From contig NZ_JAVDWM010000001.1 of assembly GCF_031457495.1 (NCBI RefSeq), forward strand, positions 496,001-560,000: 64,000 nucleotides of DNA. Reading direction: 5' to 3'. The notes under the pieces were generated by a model. It was given only the letters and a program-made list of their open reading frames with translations. It ran no database searches and had not been told where the DNA came from. The translations under genes and the position numbers were made by a program. Positions 9,308 to 18,008 of the stretch are shown here, one piece after another (position 1 is the first letter of the stretch; each line of letters starts with the position of its first letter). The DNA comes from Sphingopyxis sp. BE259 (lineage in GTDB: Bacteria; Pseudomonadota; Alphaproteobacteria; Sphingomonadales; Sphingomonadaceae).

Positions 9308-10320
9308 AGCGACGCCGACACCTGCGCCTCGGCAAAGGTCGCCATCTGGTCGTGCGCGGCGAGCGCGCTGCGGATGATGTTGGTCGCCACGGCGGCACCG
9401 CTGCCCTCACCCAGCCGCATGCCCAGCGACAGCAGCGGGTCGAGCCCGAGCAGATCGAGCAGATGCCGGTGGCCCGGCTCGGCCGAACAATGACCCGCAA
9501 TGCAATGGTCGGCGATCGCGGGGTTGTCCGCGGCGAGCGGGGCGAGCGCCGATGTGCAGATAAAGCCGTCGAGCAGCACCGGCACGCCGATTTGGCGCGC
9601 GCGCAAGACCGTCCCCGCAATCGCCGCAATTTCGCGTCCGCCAACGCGGCGCAGCGTTTCGAACGCCGACATCGGCGCATCGGCGTGAAAGGTGATGGCG
9701 CGCGCGACCACATCGGCCTTGCGCGCGATGCCATGGCCGTCGATCCCGGTGCCGGGACCGACCCACGCCGCCGCGTCGCCGCTGAAACTGCGCGCGCACA
9801 GCGCCGCCGCCGCGGTCGAATTGCCGATCCCCATCTCGCCGAGCACGATCAGGTCGAGATCGGCGTCGATGACCGCCGCGCCGCGGTTCAGCGCATCGAG
9901 GCATTCGGCTTCGCTCATAGCCGCCGCCACGGTGAAATCGGCGGTCGGCCGGTCGAGATCGAGCGCGATGACCGTCAGTTCGAGCCCCGCCGCAGCGGCA
10001 AGTGCATTGATCGCGGCGCCGCCACTGGCGAAATTGGCGACCATCTGCTCGGTCACGCTCGCCGGAAAGGCGCTGACGCCATGCACGGTGACGCCGTGAT
10101 TGCCCGCAAAGATTGCGGCGCGGGCGCGATCGATCCGCGGCCGGGCGCGGCGCTGCCACCCTGCCATAAACACTGCCAGTTCCTCCAGTCGCCCCAGCGA
10201 TCCGGCGGGCTTGGTTAGCTCGCCTTGCCGCACGCGCGCGTCGGCGGCGGCATGCGGGTCGGGATTGCCAAGGTCGGCGAGCGCCGCGGCGAACGCCTCG
10301 ACGGAAACAAAAGCGGTCAT
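9304..10320 (-). CDS. cobT: Nicotinate-nucleotide-dimethylbenzimidazole phosphoribosyltransferase
   Basis: A 338-residue enzyme that activates the lower ligand by making alpha-ribazole-5'-phosphate from DMB and nicotinate mononucleotide. Family motifs are FAGNHGVT, EMGIGNSTAAAALCA, RVGGREIAAIAG and, near the C-terminus, MRLGEGSGAA, which holds the probable catalytic glutamate. ATG 10320 (MTAFVSVEAFAAAL) overlaps the DUF1636 gene stop in an ATGA junction. It begins the nucleotide-loop half of the operon. Confidence 0.95.
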   Translation of the reverse strand: MTAFVSVEAFAAALADLGNPDPHAAADARVRQGELTKPAGSLGRLEELAVFMAGWQRRARPRIDRARAAIFAGNHGVTVHGVSAFPASVTEQMVANFASGGAAINALAAAAGLELTVIALDLDRPTADFTVAAAMSEAECLDALNRGAAVIDADLDLIVLGEMGIGNSTAAAALCARSFSGDAAAWVGPGTGIDGHGIARKADVVARAITFHADAPMSAFETLRRVGGREIAAIAGTVLRARQIGVPVLLDGFICTSALAPLAADNPAIADHCIAGHCSAEPGHRHLLDLLGLDPLLSLGMRLGEGSGAAVATNIIRSALAAHDQMATFAEAQVSASL

Positions 10321-10724
10321 TCGGCGATATGTCCTGCTGGCGGCGAGCGGGTGATGAAATGGCCTTTGACGCCCTCGGGCCACAGCGCATAGGCGACGCG
10401 GCCATCGTCGCTCGCGGCATAATGCACCGCATAGTCGAGGATGGCGCGCGCCGCGTCGGCGTCGGCATTGAACCGGCCCAGCACATAGCTGATCTTGTCG
10501 GGCGCGCGCAGATGGACGGCGCAAAACTCCTGACACGCGAACAGACAGGGCATCTGCTGCACCGCGATCCCGGCGTAGCGCGGGTCGGCCGCCTTCGCGC
10601 CCTGCAACGCCTCGACCAGCCGCGCGCCGCCGCGCACGCCGCCGGCATCGACCGGCGCCGCGGCGCTGTGGCGGCAGCTGTTGCAGACCACCACCGCCGG
10701 TCCCGGATCGACGCGGGTCAGCAT
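10317..10724 (-). CDS. DUF1636 cysteine-rich metal-binding protein of the B12 operon
   Basis: A 135-residue cytosolic protein with five cysteines in two clusters: Cys14 and Cys17 (VVVCNSCRHS) and Cys60, Cys64 and Cys68 (PCLFACQEFC). The pattern resembles a small thioredoxin-like ferredoxin or another metal-binding fold. DUF1636 genes commonly lie beside cobalamin genes in alphaproteobacteria. It is coupled to both neighbours by overlapping stop/start codons. A role in handling cobalt or in an Fe-S-dependent reductive step is inference from context only. Confidence 0.75.
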   Translation of the reverse strand: MLTRVDPGPAVVVCNSCRHSAAAPVDAGGVRGGARLVEALQGAKAADPRYAGIAVQQMPCLFACQEFCAVHLRAPDKISYVLGRFNADADAARAILDYAVHYAASDDGRVAYALWPEGVKGHFITRSPPAGHIAE

Positions 10725-11272
10725 CAGACGATGCTTGCCGCGGGCTGCGGCGGCGCCGGAACGCCTGCCGCGACGAGCGCGCGATAGAGCGCATATAGTC
10801 CGATCAGGATCGCGCCGTTGCGGACAAATTGTTCGACGAGCAGGTCGGGCGCCATCGCGGTGTGCAACCCGCCGAGCACTAGCGCCCAGCCGACGATGAT
10901 TCCCTTGAACGCGGTGAAACCCGCCGCATAAGCAAGGCTCAGCCGCGCCGCGACCGACCGGTAATTCAGCGCCCGAACCGCGGCATAACCCGCGAGCACC
11001 GATCCCACCGCCGCGGTGCCGAGCGCAAAGCCCCACGCCAGGGTGCTGCCGTCGCGCGGGTAGCCGAGCACGAAGAACCCTACGCACTGGCTCGCGAGCC
11101 ACGCGAGCAGCATCAGCGCCACGCCCTCGCGGCGGCGCATATGCACCGCCGCGAGGGCCGCGAGCGCGGGAAAGGGCGTCGCGCAGGCGAGCGCCAGCGT
11201 CGTCGCGGTGCTCGCCGCGGTCAGCAGCGCCACCCACAGCGCCGATGCGCCGCGACTCGACAGCGCGGCCAT
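10724..11272 (-). CDS. BtuM-like membrane protein, candidate cobalamin or cobinamide uptake component
   Basis: A 182-residue very hydrophobic protein with about six predicted helices. Blocks resembling solitary ECF S-component BtuM proteins are CATPFPALAALAAVHMRRREG, WLASQCVGFFVLGYPRDGST and LAWGFALGTAAVG. Two cysteines (30 and 63) are present; a membrane cysteine binds cobalt in characterised BtuM. It sits directly between the TonB receptor btuB and the cob genes under the same riboswitch, and no BtuCDF genes are visible. Inner-membrane B12 uptake is therefore the likely role, but the family assignment is by eye. Confidence 0.6.
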   Translation of the reverse strand: MAALSSRGASALWVALLTAASTATTLALACATPFPALAALAAVHMRRREGVALMLLAWLASQCVGFFVLGYPRDGSTLAWGFALGTAAVGSVLAGYAAVRALNYRSVAARLSLAYAAGFTAFKGIIVGWALVLGGLHTAMAPDLLVEQFVRNGAILIGLYALYRALVAAGVPAPPQPAASIV

Positions 11273-13221
11273 CAGAAGCGCCCCCGGATGCCGGTATAAA
11301 CGCTACGTCCCAGCGAACCGTAACGGAATGCGGTCATATATTGCTCGTCGAAGATATTTTCGGCGCGGGCGAACAGCTTGACCCTATCCGACAGCGCGAA
11401 CTCGGCGCGCAAATCGACCAGCGTATAATCGTCGAGCCGCGTCGCATTGCTCGCATTGTCGAAACTCTTGCCCGACCAGCGCACGGCCGCTCCCAGGCTG
11501 AGCCCGAAGTCGAAGGCGTAATTTGCCGAGGCGTTTGCCGTGTCGCGCGGCCGCCGCGGCAGCCATTTGCCGAAATTGGCGGTGCCGGGCGAGCGATCCT
11601 CGGCGACGACCCAGCTGTAATTGCCGTCCACCGTCAGCCCGCCGAGAGTCAGCGCCGCCGATGCTTCGATGCCATGCGCTTCGGCGCGCGCAACATTGAG
11701 ATAATAGCCGAAGCGCCGCGCCGCCGGATTGCCGGGAACGAAACACAGCGGATCGGTGGCGGTCGCCGAACAGCTGTTGAAGATGATCTGGTTCGTCGTC
11801 GTGCGGTCGAACCAGGTCGCCCCGATGACCAGCTGGCGACCGAGCAGATGTTGTTCGATGCCCGCTTCCCAGCCCTTGGCGGCTTCGGGATCGAGGCTGA
11901 CGTTGCCGAATTCGCTGAACAGCTGGAACAGGCTCGGCGCCTTGAAACCCTCGCCATAGCTGGCGCGCAGCACGGTATCGGTCGGCAGCCGCCACACGCC
12001 GCCTGCTGCGAACAAAGTCTGTCCGCCATAACGGTCATGGTCGTCATAGCGCACCCCGCCATTGAGCGTCAGCCCATCGACCGGTTCGACGCTCAGCTGG
12101 CCATAGGCGCTCGTGATTTCGGCCTCGCCGCGCGCGAACGCAGGCAGCGGGGTCGACAACGATGCCGCGGGCGACCGGCTGCGAAAATCGGACCGCTCAT
12201 TCTCGGCCCCGAAGATCGCCGAAATGCGGTCGCCGACCGCGAAACTGCCCTGATATTCCCAGCGTTTGTTGCGGCCGTCGGCCTCGAAACTTTGCGGCCG
12301 GGCGCGGGTCGGGTTGAAATTGTCGCGGTTGGTGTCGGTGTAGCCGTAAGCGATGCGGTTCTGGAACCGCCCATCGGCGAGGGCGAAATTGACCCCCGCA
12401 TAGCCGACGAACTCCTTGTTCAGCCCATAGTCGGCGCTGTCGGCGTTGAAGCCGTCGAATTGCACCCGTCCGCTGGCATAAGTGCCGCGAACCTCGACGC
12501 TGACATTGTCGGCGAGCGCCAGTTCGGCGCGGCCCGACAGAGTGTGGTTGCGATAGCCGTCGCGTTCGACCCCGCCGAACGCTCTGGCGTGCGACGAAAT
12601 GCCGTCGGTGGTGAAGCGCTGGCCGCCGATCCGCCAGCTGAGCGGGCCGGTCTGGCCACCGATCGCGGCGCGCGCGCTGACCGTGTTGCGCGATCCCGCT
12701 TCGATGTCGAAACTGCCTTCAAGCGCCTTCTCGGGCGATGCGGTGACGATATTGACCACCCCGCCGATCGCCTGGCTGCCCCACAGGATCGACTGCGGCC
12801 CGCGCAGCACCTCGATCCGCGCGATGTCGCCGACCAGCAAATTGGTGAAGTTGAAGCCGCCGCCGGTCGACGACGGATCGTTGAGCTTCACCCCGTCGAT
12901 CACGACGACGCTATGGTCCGATTCGGCGCCGCGGATACGCAGCGATGTCGATGTCCCATAACCGCCGTTACGCGAGATGCTGATCGCCGGGGTGCGGAGC
13001 AGCAGTTCGGTGACGCCAATATCCTGCGCGCGGTCGATCGCGGCCTTGTCGAGCACCGCGATCGCGGCGGGAATTTCGTCAAGGGTCAGCGGCGCGCGGG
13101 TTGCGGTGACAATGATGGTCTCGCCGTCGGCGGCGACGGCGTGCGCTGCCTCGTTGGCAAGCACGGGGGAGGACGCCGCCAGGACGGCGAGCGAAACGGA
13201 AACACGAAAAATGCGATTCAT
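11272..13221 (-). CDS. btuB: TonB-dependent vitamin B12 receptor
   Basis: A 649-residue outer-membrane receptor. It has a signal peptide (MNRIFRVSVSLAVLAASS, cleaved after VLA), a TonB-box-like ETIIVTATR, a plug domain (LRIRGAESDHSVVVIDGVKLN, EVLRGPQSILWGSQAIGGVVNI), and a 22-strand-type barrel ending in the C-terminal phenylalanine of GIRGRF. I chose ATG 13221 because the signal peptide starts there. Its stop and the next gene's start share one base (TGATG). A cobalamin riboswitch lies about 160 bp upstream, which strongly supports B12 or a related corrinoid as ligand. Confidence 0.93.
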   Translation of the reverse strand: MNRIFRVSVSLAVLAASSPVLANEAAHAVAADGETIIVTATRAPLTLDEIPAAIAVLDKAAIDRAQDIGVTELLLRTPAISISRNGGYGTSTSLRIRGAESDHSVVVIDGVKLNDPSSTGGGFNFTNLLVGDIARIEVLRGPQSILWGSQAIGGVVNIVTASPEKALEGSFDIEAGSRNTVSARAAIGGQTGPLSWRIGGQRFTTDGISSHARAFGGVERDGYRNHTLSGRAELALADNVSVEVRGTYASGRVQFDGFNADSADYGLNKEFVGYAGVNFALADGRFQNRIAYGYTDTNRDNFNPTRARPQSFEADGRNKRWEYQGSFAVGDRISAIFGAENERSDFRSRSPAASLSTPLPAFARGEAEITSAYGQLSVEPVDGLTLNGGVRYDDHDRYGGQTLFAAGGVWRLPTDTVLRASYGEGFKAPSLFQLFSEFGNVSLDPEAAKGWEAGIEQHLLGRQLVIGATWFDRTTTNQIIFNSCSATATDPLCFVPGNPAARRFGYYLNVARAEAHGIEASAALTLGGLTVDGNYSWVVAEDRSPGTANFGKWLPRRPRDTANASANYAFDFGLSLGAAVRWSGKSFDNASNATRLDDYTLVDLRAEFALSDRVKLFARAENIFDEQYMTAFRYGSLGRSVYTGIRGRF

Positions 13222-13282
13222 CTTGGTAACCTTGTCGACAACACCGCGCGCACGCGGGATCGCTGTCTGGGCCACCGGGCGC

Positions 13283-13321
13283 ACGACAACGTCCCCGCGC
13301 GAACGCGGTTCACTTTGTCGT
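13283..13321 (-). promoter_or_regulatory. Hairpin in btuB leader, possible riboswitch expression platform
   Basis: ACGACAA (13283-13289) and TTGTCGT (13315-13321) are perfect inverted repeats, with CCGCG/CGCGG pairing inside. It lies between the riboswitch and the btuB start. There is no following T-run, so if it takes part in control it is more likely through alternative folding than simple termination. Function is inferred. Confidence 0.4.
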
Positions 13322-13377
13322 CATGCGGGTTCACCCCCGTCCGCTCGGTGCACCCTGCCCGCGCGAAAGACGACGGC

Positions 13378-13540
13378 GACGGGCAGGTCTCCTGGCTTGC
13401 GGGTCAGCGCCGGATCGGCCGCCTTCTCGGGACAGACAGTCCCAATGGCAATTGGCCGATGGCTCGCCGCGTACAGTTGCAGGGGCAGCCGGGGTTTTCC
13501 CGTTCCCTCTTAGTCCCCGTCGCCGGGGAACCTGTCGCTT
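13378..13540 (-). ncRNA. Cobalamin riboswitch
   Basis: Read on the minus strand, the element ends with a B12 box (AGCCAGGAGACCTGCC, about 13383-13398). It also contains the conserved core GCCCCTGCAACTGTA and the upstream GGTTCCCCGGCGACGGGGA stem region. This is the standard cobalamin-riboswitch aptamer order. It precedes btuB and would lower expression of the whole downstream operon when adenosylcobalamin is plentiful. Boundaries are approximate. Confidence 0.93.
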
Positions 13541-13545
13541 GGCGC

Positions 13546-13575
13546 CCGTTAGCTTGATTTCGGGGTGGCGGTCAA
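13546..13575 (-). promoter_or_regulatory. Candidate promoter of the cobalamin operon
   Basis: On the minus strand, TTGACC (13575-13570) is followed after 18 bases by TAACGG (13551-13546). Transcription would begin just before the first conserved riboswitch stem, which is where it should. The -10 is a weak match. Confidence 0.5.
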
Positions 13576-13611
13576 TCGCTGCTCTCGAGGCTGCGTGGAT
13601 TCAGCGTAATA

Positions 13612-13792
13612 TCCCTCCCCCTTCATGGGGGAGGCAGTGAGACTTGGCAGCTTGCTGCCTCGTCGCAGCGGTGGGGGTGCGCCCTCGATCCGAGACGATG
13701 GCGCAAGGACGCACCGTCACCCCCATCCAACTTCGCCTAGCCACATTCGTGGCAAGGCTGCGTATCCTTCCCCCATCAAGGGGAAGGGGGGC
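13612..13792. repeat. Family D palindromic repeat (CCCTCCCNNNNGGGAGGG type), degenerate
   Basis: A CCCTCCCCC/GGGGGAGG palindrome at about 13613-13634 and TTCCCCC/GGGGAAGG at about 13768-13790 flank an interior with no open frame I trust. Together with the promoter and riboswitch this accounts for the gap between btuB and the S41 peptidase gene. It is related in form to the copy at 25579. Confidence 0.6.
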
Positions 13793-13804
13793 ATCACCCC
13801 GGCC

Positions 13805-15274
13805 CTAAAACAGCCCCGGCAGTTCGCGCTGCGCGGCGCTCGGCTCGTCGGTGACCAGCATTTCGGGCTCGGCCTGTACGCGGACATTGCTGCTCTGGGC
13901 TGCCGGACCGACGCTGGCCTCGGCGATCCGCGTCGTGCAGCTGCGGCCCGCCAGGAAATCGATCGCGGCGCGCACCGATGCTTCGCGCGGATCGCCCAGC
14001 GGCAGGGTCAAATCGTCGCCTGCGGCGCAGCTGTTGGCGATCTTCGGTGCCAGCCCGCCGTAATAGTCGCTCGCGCCGGTCGCATTGCCGGTGGCGAAGG
14101 CGACGACGCGCATCCGGTCGTCGCACTCGGCCTTGTCGAGCGCGATCTGGCCGACCGGCTTGCCAAAGGTGTTGCTGCCGACCAGCGTCATGTTGGTGCC
14201 CAGATAGGGCAGCATCGAATTGATCACCAGTTCGCTGGCCGATGCGGTGGATCCGGTGCCGATAAAGGCGATCCGGGTCGGCGCAATCGATTCGGGCTGC
14301 GGGTTAAAGAAATGGCGGTCGTTTTCGACCGACTTCGAGGCGCGAAAATTGGTCTGCGAATAAAGGTCGCTCGACGTGCGGTTGTTGCCGAGCAGGTCGC
14401 CCATCAGTTCGGCGGTCGAAACCAGCCCGCCGCCATTGTAACGGAAATCGATGATGACGTCGGTCACCCCCTGATTGCGGAAATTCAGGAAGGCGGCCCG
14501 CAATTGCGGGTTCGCCGACGAGATGAAGGTGCGGAGATTGAGGTAGCCGTAATTGCGGCCGCCCTCGGTGATGATTTTCGCCCCGTAGCGGTCCGAAATC
14601 GGATCGAGATCATAATCGGCCTTGGCGACGGTGACGTCGCGGGTGCCTGCCGCATCGTTGATCCGCAGCACGCGGGTGACGCCAGGGTCGTTCGGTCCCA
14701 GCGCATTGGTGATGCCCGCGGTGCCTTCGGCGGCGACAATGCTCGAAATGCTGCGGATATTGCCGCTGTTGCTGCCGATGCCGATAATCGCCGTGCCGCG
14801 ATCGATCCCCGCAGCAAAGGCGGGCGCGGTTTCATAGGCCTCGGCGATCAGCACGCGCTGCCCCGCGGGGTCATAGGTCAGGCGGATACCGAACCCGGCG
14901 CTCGACCCGCTGGCGAAAAACGCGTTCTCCTCGGCGATCGAGGTGATGTAGGTGAAAAAGCGGTCTTTGCCGAGCGCGCGCGCCGGAGCGACCAGCGCAT
15001 CGATATAGGATTGAACGTCGGTGTAGCTTGCCGGGCTGACCCCAGTGGCGACGTCGCCGGGGAACAAATACCATTCGTCGATCACCGCCTTGGCAAAGCC
15101 TTGGCGCGCCGCGAGGCCGCAGCTCGCCGCCGGGGTAGGCGAAGGGGTCGGGGTGACGGTCACCGGTCCGCCGCCACCACCGCCGCCGCTCGAACTGCCG
15201 CCGCCGCCGCACGACGCCAGCACAAACGCCGAGATGGTCAACAGGGCGATGGTTTTTTGCGACCGATGCTTCAT
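13805..15274 (-). CDS. S41 family C-terminal-processing-type peptidase, lipoprotein
   Basis: A 489-residue protein with a lipoprotein signal (lipobox LASC at about residues 18-21), then a glycine/serine-rich linker and a Pro/Thr stretch. A PDZ-like region follows (AYETAPAFAAGIDRGTAIIGIG). The S41 catalytic core has YNGGG (DFRYNGGGLVS), the serine in GSTASASELV and a lysine in NTFGKPVGQ, consistent with a Ser-Lys dyad. It is probably anchored in the outer membrane facing the periplasm and cleaves protein C-termini; the substrate is unknown. Confidence 0.88.
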   Translation of the reverse strand: MKHRSQKTIALLTISAFVLASCGGGGSSSGGGGGGGPVTVTPTPSPTPAASCGLAARQGFAKAVIDEWYLFPGDVATGVSPASYTDVQSYIDALVAPARALGKDRFFTYITSIAEENAFFASGSSAGFGIRLTYDPAGQRVLIAEAYETAPAFAAGIDRGTAIIGIGSNSGNIRSISSIVAAEGTAGITNALGPNDPGVTRVLRINDAAGTRDVTVAKADYDLDPISDRYGAKIITEGGRNYGYLNLRTFISSANPQLRAAFLNFRNQGVTDVIIDFRYNGGGLVSTAELMGDLLGNNRTSSDLYSQTNFRASKSVENDRHFFNPQPESIAPTRIAFIGTGSTASASELVINSMLPYLGTNMTLVGSNTFGKPVGQIALDKAECDDRMRVVAFATGNATGASDYYGGLAPKIANSCAAGDDLTLPLGDPREASVRAAIDFLAGRSCTTRIAEASVGPAAQSSNVRVQAEPEMLVTDEPSAAQRELPGLF

Positions 15275-15389
15275 CGATTGTCCTTGGAAATAAGCGCGAT
15301 ACGCTGCCGTGTCGGTGCAGATACGGCAGTCATCGCCTTATGTATGCGCGATTAAATTGCCCCGCAATGAACTTGGGCCGATGCCGGGG

Positions 15390-16136
15390 TCAGCGCGTGT
15401 TTTCGTCGCCGGTTTCGGCCGCATCGGCGGCGCTACGGCCCTTGAAACCCTGGGCGATCACATAGAGCTCGGGCGAACCCTTGCGGCTGGCGGGCGGCTT
15501 GGCGTGCTTGACCGTGGTGAAATGCCTTTTCAGCAAGGTCAGCAGGGTGTGATCGGCGCCGCCGGCAAACACCTTGGCGACGAACGCCCCGCCGGGCAGC
15601 AGCGTCTGCACCGCGAAATCGGCGGCGGTTTCCGCCAGCCCGATGGTGCGCAGATGGTCTGTCTGCTGATGACCGACCGTGTTCGCGGCCATGTCGGAAA
15701 TCACCAGATCGGGGGCGCTGCCCAGCGCTTCGATCAGGGCATCGGGCGCCGCGTCGTCCATGAAATCCATCTCGAGGATTTCGACCCCCTCGATCGGCTC
15801 GCACGCCAGCAGATCGATTCCGGCGACGCGCGCGCGGGGGTTGGTCTTGCGCACGACCTGCGACCAGCCGCCCGGCGTGATCCCCAGATCGACGACCGCG
15901 CGGGCTTTCTTGATGAAACCGAATTTCTCGTCGAGCTCGATCAGCTTGTACGCGGCGCGCGAGCGATACCCCTCGGCCTGCGCCCGGCGGACATAAGGGT
16001 CGTTCAACTGGCGTTGCAGCCAGCGCGTCGACGACACGCTGCGCTTTTTCGCGGTCTTGACGCGGACATGCAGCCCGCCGCGGCCCCCGGTTCCTTTGGC
16101 GCCGCCGCCCTTGCTGCTCCCGCTGCCGCTGCTCAT
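15390..16136 (-). CDS. rlmE: 23S rRNA 2'-O-methyltransferase RlmE (FtsJ/RrmJ)
   Basis: A 248-residue SAM-dependent enzyme that methylates U2552 of 23S rRNA in the family. The K-D-K-E tetrad is visible: the lysine of AAYKLIELDEKF, the aspartate of ISDMAANTVGHQQTDH, the lysine of FVAKVFAGG and the glutamate of GSPELYVIAQGFKG. SAM motif I reads VVDLGITPGGW where AAPGGW is usual. The N-terminus has a Gly/Ser/Lys-rich extension of about 25 residues. ATG 16136 overlaps the end of the upstream ppx gene by 4 bp. Confidence 0.93.
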   Translation of the reverse strand: MSSGSGSSKGGGAKGTGGRGGLHVRVKTAKKRSVSSTRWLQRQLNDPYVRRAQAEGYRSRAAYKLIELDEKFGFIKKARAVVDLGITPGGWSQVVRKTNPRARVAGIDLLACEPIEGVEILEMDFMDDAAPDALIEALGSAPDLVISDMAANTVGHQQTDHLRTIGLAETAADFAVQTLLPGGAFVAKVFAGGADHTLLTLLKRHFTTVKHAKPPASRKGSPELYVIAQGFKGRSAADAAETGDENTR

Positions 16137-17236
16137 TTGCGATACTCGCGGCGGGTCACCGGTACGTCGCGCCCCTGCATCGCCAAGGTCCGCAAAATGC
16201 CCTCGCGGATGCCGCGATCGGCGACGCCGACCCGCGCCGCGGGCCACAGGTCGATGATACTTTCCAATATGGCGCAACCGGCGACGACCAGGTCGGCGCG
16301 TTCACGGCCGATGCAGGCGATCTCGGCGCGGTCGGCGATGCTGGCGTCGGCCAGACGGCGGCTGATGTCGCGCATGGCATTCGACGGCACGACCAGCCCA
16401 TCGACCGCGCGGCGGTCGTAGCGCGGCAGGTTCAGGAACACGCTGGCCAGCGTCGTCACGGTGCCGCTGGTGCCGAGCAGGCGCAGCTCTTGCCCCGCAA
16501 ACTGCTCGGCGCGCCCGGCAAAGGCGGCAAAGGCGGTGCGCGTCACTTCGCGCATATGGGCATAGGCGGCCTGGCGGCCCTCTAGGCTGTCGTCGGGCAA
16601 CGGCGCATGTTCGGTCAACGACACGACGCCCCATGGCACGCTGATCCAATCGTGGATTTTTACGTCATGGTCCGACACATCGACATGCATCAGCTCGGTC
16701 GAGCCGCCGCCGATGTCAAAAATCAGCGCCGGGCCCTCGCCGGGTTCCATCAGGTTGTGGCACCCCAACACCGCGAGCCGCGCCTCTTCGGCGGCCGAAA
16801 TAATGTCGAGCGCGATACCGGTTTCGCGTCGCACCCGATCGGCGAGTTCGGCACCGTTGGCGGCGCGGCGGCACGCCTCGGTTGCGACCGCGCGTGACAG
16901 CGACACATGGCGGCGGCGCAGCTTGTCGGCACAGATTGCCAGCGCGGCGACGGTGCGGTCCATCGCCGCATCGCTGATCCGGCCGCTGCCATGCAGGCCT
17001 TCGCCCAGCCGGACGATGCGGGAAAAGGCGTCGATGACGACCAGTTCGCCATCCTGCGGCCGCGCGATCAGCAGGCGGCAATTGTTGGTGCCCAGATCGA
17101 TGGCGGCATAGCTGCGCGGCCGAACGAAATGCGCCGGGCGCGCGGCGACATCCGCCGGGTTTCGCCCTTTTGCCGCCGACCCCGTTCTGGAACCTGGCCG
17201 CGGCGGTCGCCCTGATGGCGCTGCCATTTGCCGCAT
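16133..17236 (-). CDS. ppx: Ppx/GppA family exopolyphosphatase or pppGpp phosphohydrolase
   Basis: A 367-residue ASKHA-fold phosphatase. Phosphate-binding motifs are SYAAIDLGTNNCRLLIA near residue 42, FDIGGGSTELM, and LGTSGTVTTLA. It is of the short two-domain type lacking the C-terminal HD-like domains of E. coli Ppx. About 40 residues precede the first motif, rich in Arg/Pro/Gly, and the true start may be further in. It is translationally coupled to rlmE, a pairing common in sphingomonads. Choosing between polyphosphate and (p)ppGpp as substrate is not possible from sequence. Confidence 0.88.
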   Translation of the reverse strand: MRQMAAPSGRPPRPGSRTGSAAKGRNPADVAARPAHFVRPRSYAAIDLGTNNCRLLIARPQDGELVVIDAFSRIVRLGEGLHGSGRISDAAMDRTVAALAICADKLRRRHVSLSRAVATEACRRAANGAELADRVRRETGIALDIISAAEEARLAVLGCHNLMEPGEGPALIFDIGGGSTELMHVDVSDHDVKIHDWISVPWGVVSLTEHAPLPDDSLEGRQAAYAHMREVTRTAFAAFAGRAEQFAGQELRLLGTSGTVTTLASVFLNLPRYDRRAVDGLVVPSNAMRDISRRLADASIADRAEIACIGRERADLVVAGCAILESIIDLWPAARVGVADRGIREGILRTLAMQGRDVPVTRREYRK

Positions 17237-17353
17237 GGCTAGTATGACCTGTCTCTCTCACGCATCCGCCAATTGCGGATGTGCACTTGGGCCAGAACCT
17301 ACGCTTTCGCAGCGTTTTAGGCAACCCCGCGGCATCCGCCGCCGTGCAAGACA

Positions 17354-17385
17354 AAGAAAACCCCGCCCGGCTGGGCCGGGCGAGG
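17354..17385 (-). terminator. Factor-independent terminator of the glycine-zipper gene
   Basis: On the minus strand an 8-bp perfect stem, CGCCCGGC/GCCGGGCG (pairing 17375-17382 with 17364-17371 around a 3-base loop), is followed by GGGGTTTTCTTTG. It lies about 40 bp past the stop at 17425. Confidence 0.85.
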
Positions 17386-17424
17386 TGAAGGGGGAAAGGA
17401 AATTATTGGAGGTCGGGACAGCCC

Positions 17425-17832
17425 TTAACGGCAGCCGTCATTCCCCTTGTCGATAGCGCGGCCGGCGATGGCGCCGACTGCGCCGCCGATGATCGTGCCG
17501 ACGGCGCGGTCGCCGCGGCCGGCGATTTCATGGCCGGCGAGGCCACCGGCGATTGCGCCGATGATCGTGCCGCCGGTGCCCTTGTCGCACTGGCGATAAT
17601 TGCGGTTGTTGTAACGCTGCTGGTTATAGCGACGGTCCTGGCGATAATCGCGGCGATCGGCGCGACGATCGTAACGACGGTCATAGCGACGGTCGTCGCG
17701 GTCATAGCCAACATTGTAGCTCGAGTAGCCGTCACGGTCGTAATAGCCGTTCTGTGCCGCAGCGGGAGCCGCCATGCCCAGCGTCGCGGTGGACATCAGG
17801 GCGGCGATCGAGAGGGTCACCATCTTTTTCAT
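17425..17832 (-). CDS. Secreted glycine-zipper (17-kDa antigen-like) protein
   Basis: A 135-residue protein with a signal peptide cleaved near AAPAAAQ. An Arg/Asp/Tyr-rich low-complexity segment follows (residues about 29-78, with repeated RYDRR units). The C-terminal part has two glycine-zipper helices (GGTIIGAIAGGLAGHEIAG and VGTIIGGAVGAIAGRAID). The protein has no lipobox, unlike classic 17-kDa antigens. It probably associates with the envelope or forms oligomers. Function is unknown. Confidence 0.8.
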   Translation of the reverse strand: MKKMVTLSIAALMSTATLGMAAPAAAQNGYYDRDGYSSYNVGYDRDDRRYDRRYDRRADRRDYRQDRRYNQQRYNNRNYRQCDKGTGGTIIGAIAGGLAGHEIAGRGDRAVGTIIGGAVGAIAGRAIDKGNDGCR

Positions 17833-18008
17833 CGTCGTTCTCCTTCTTTCGTCGTTTGGCCCCTTGGGGCTGCCCGTCTGGGCGGTGTTCGATGAAGGGG
17901 TTATGAGCGATTCGCATTGAGCCGACCCTGAACGCGCTTGTTGGCTGGCGTTCAGCTTCGCACCCCGGAACGCTTCCCTTTCGCGCCGCGCCGCCCTAAC
18001 CCGCGCCG

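Noticed and set aside
11245..13557. A 770-codon open frame on the plus strand opposite btuB and the riboswitch
   Set aside because: It is antisense to a clear TonB receptor and riboswitch; the translation is Arg/Ala/Gly-rich and has no recognisable fold. High GC produces long antisense frames.
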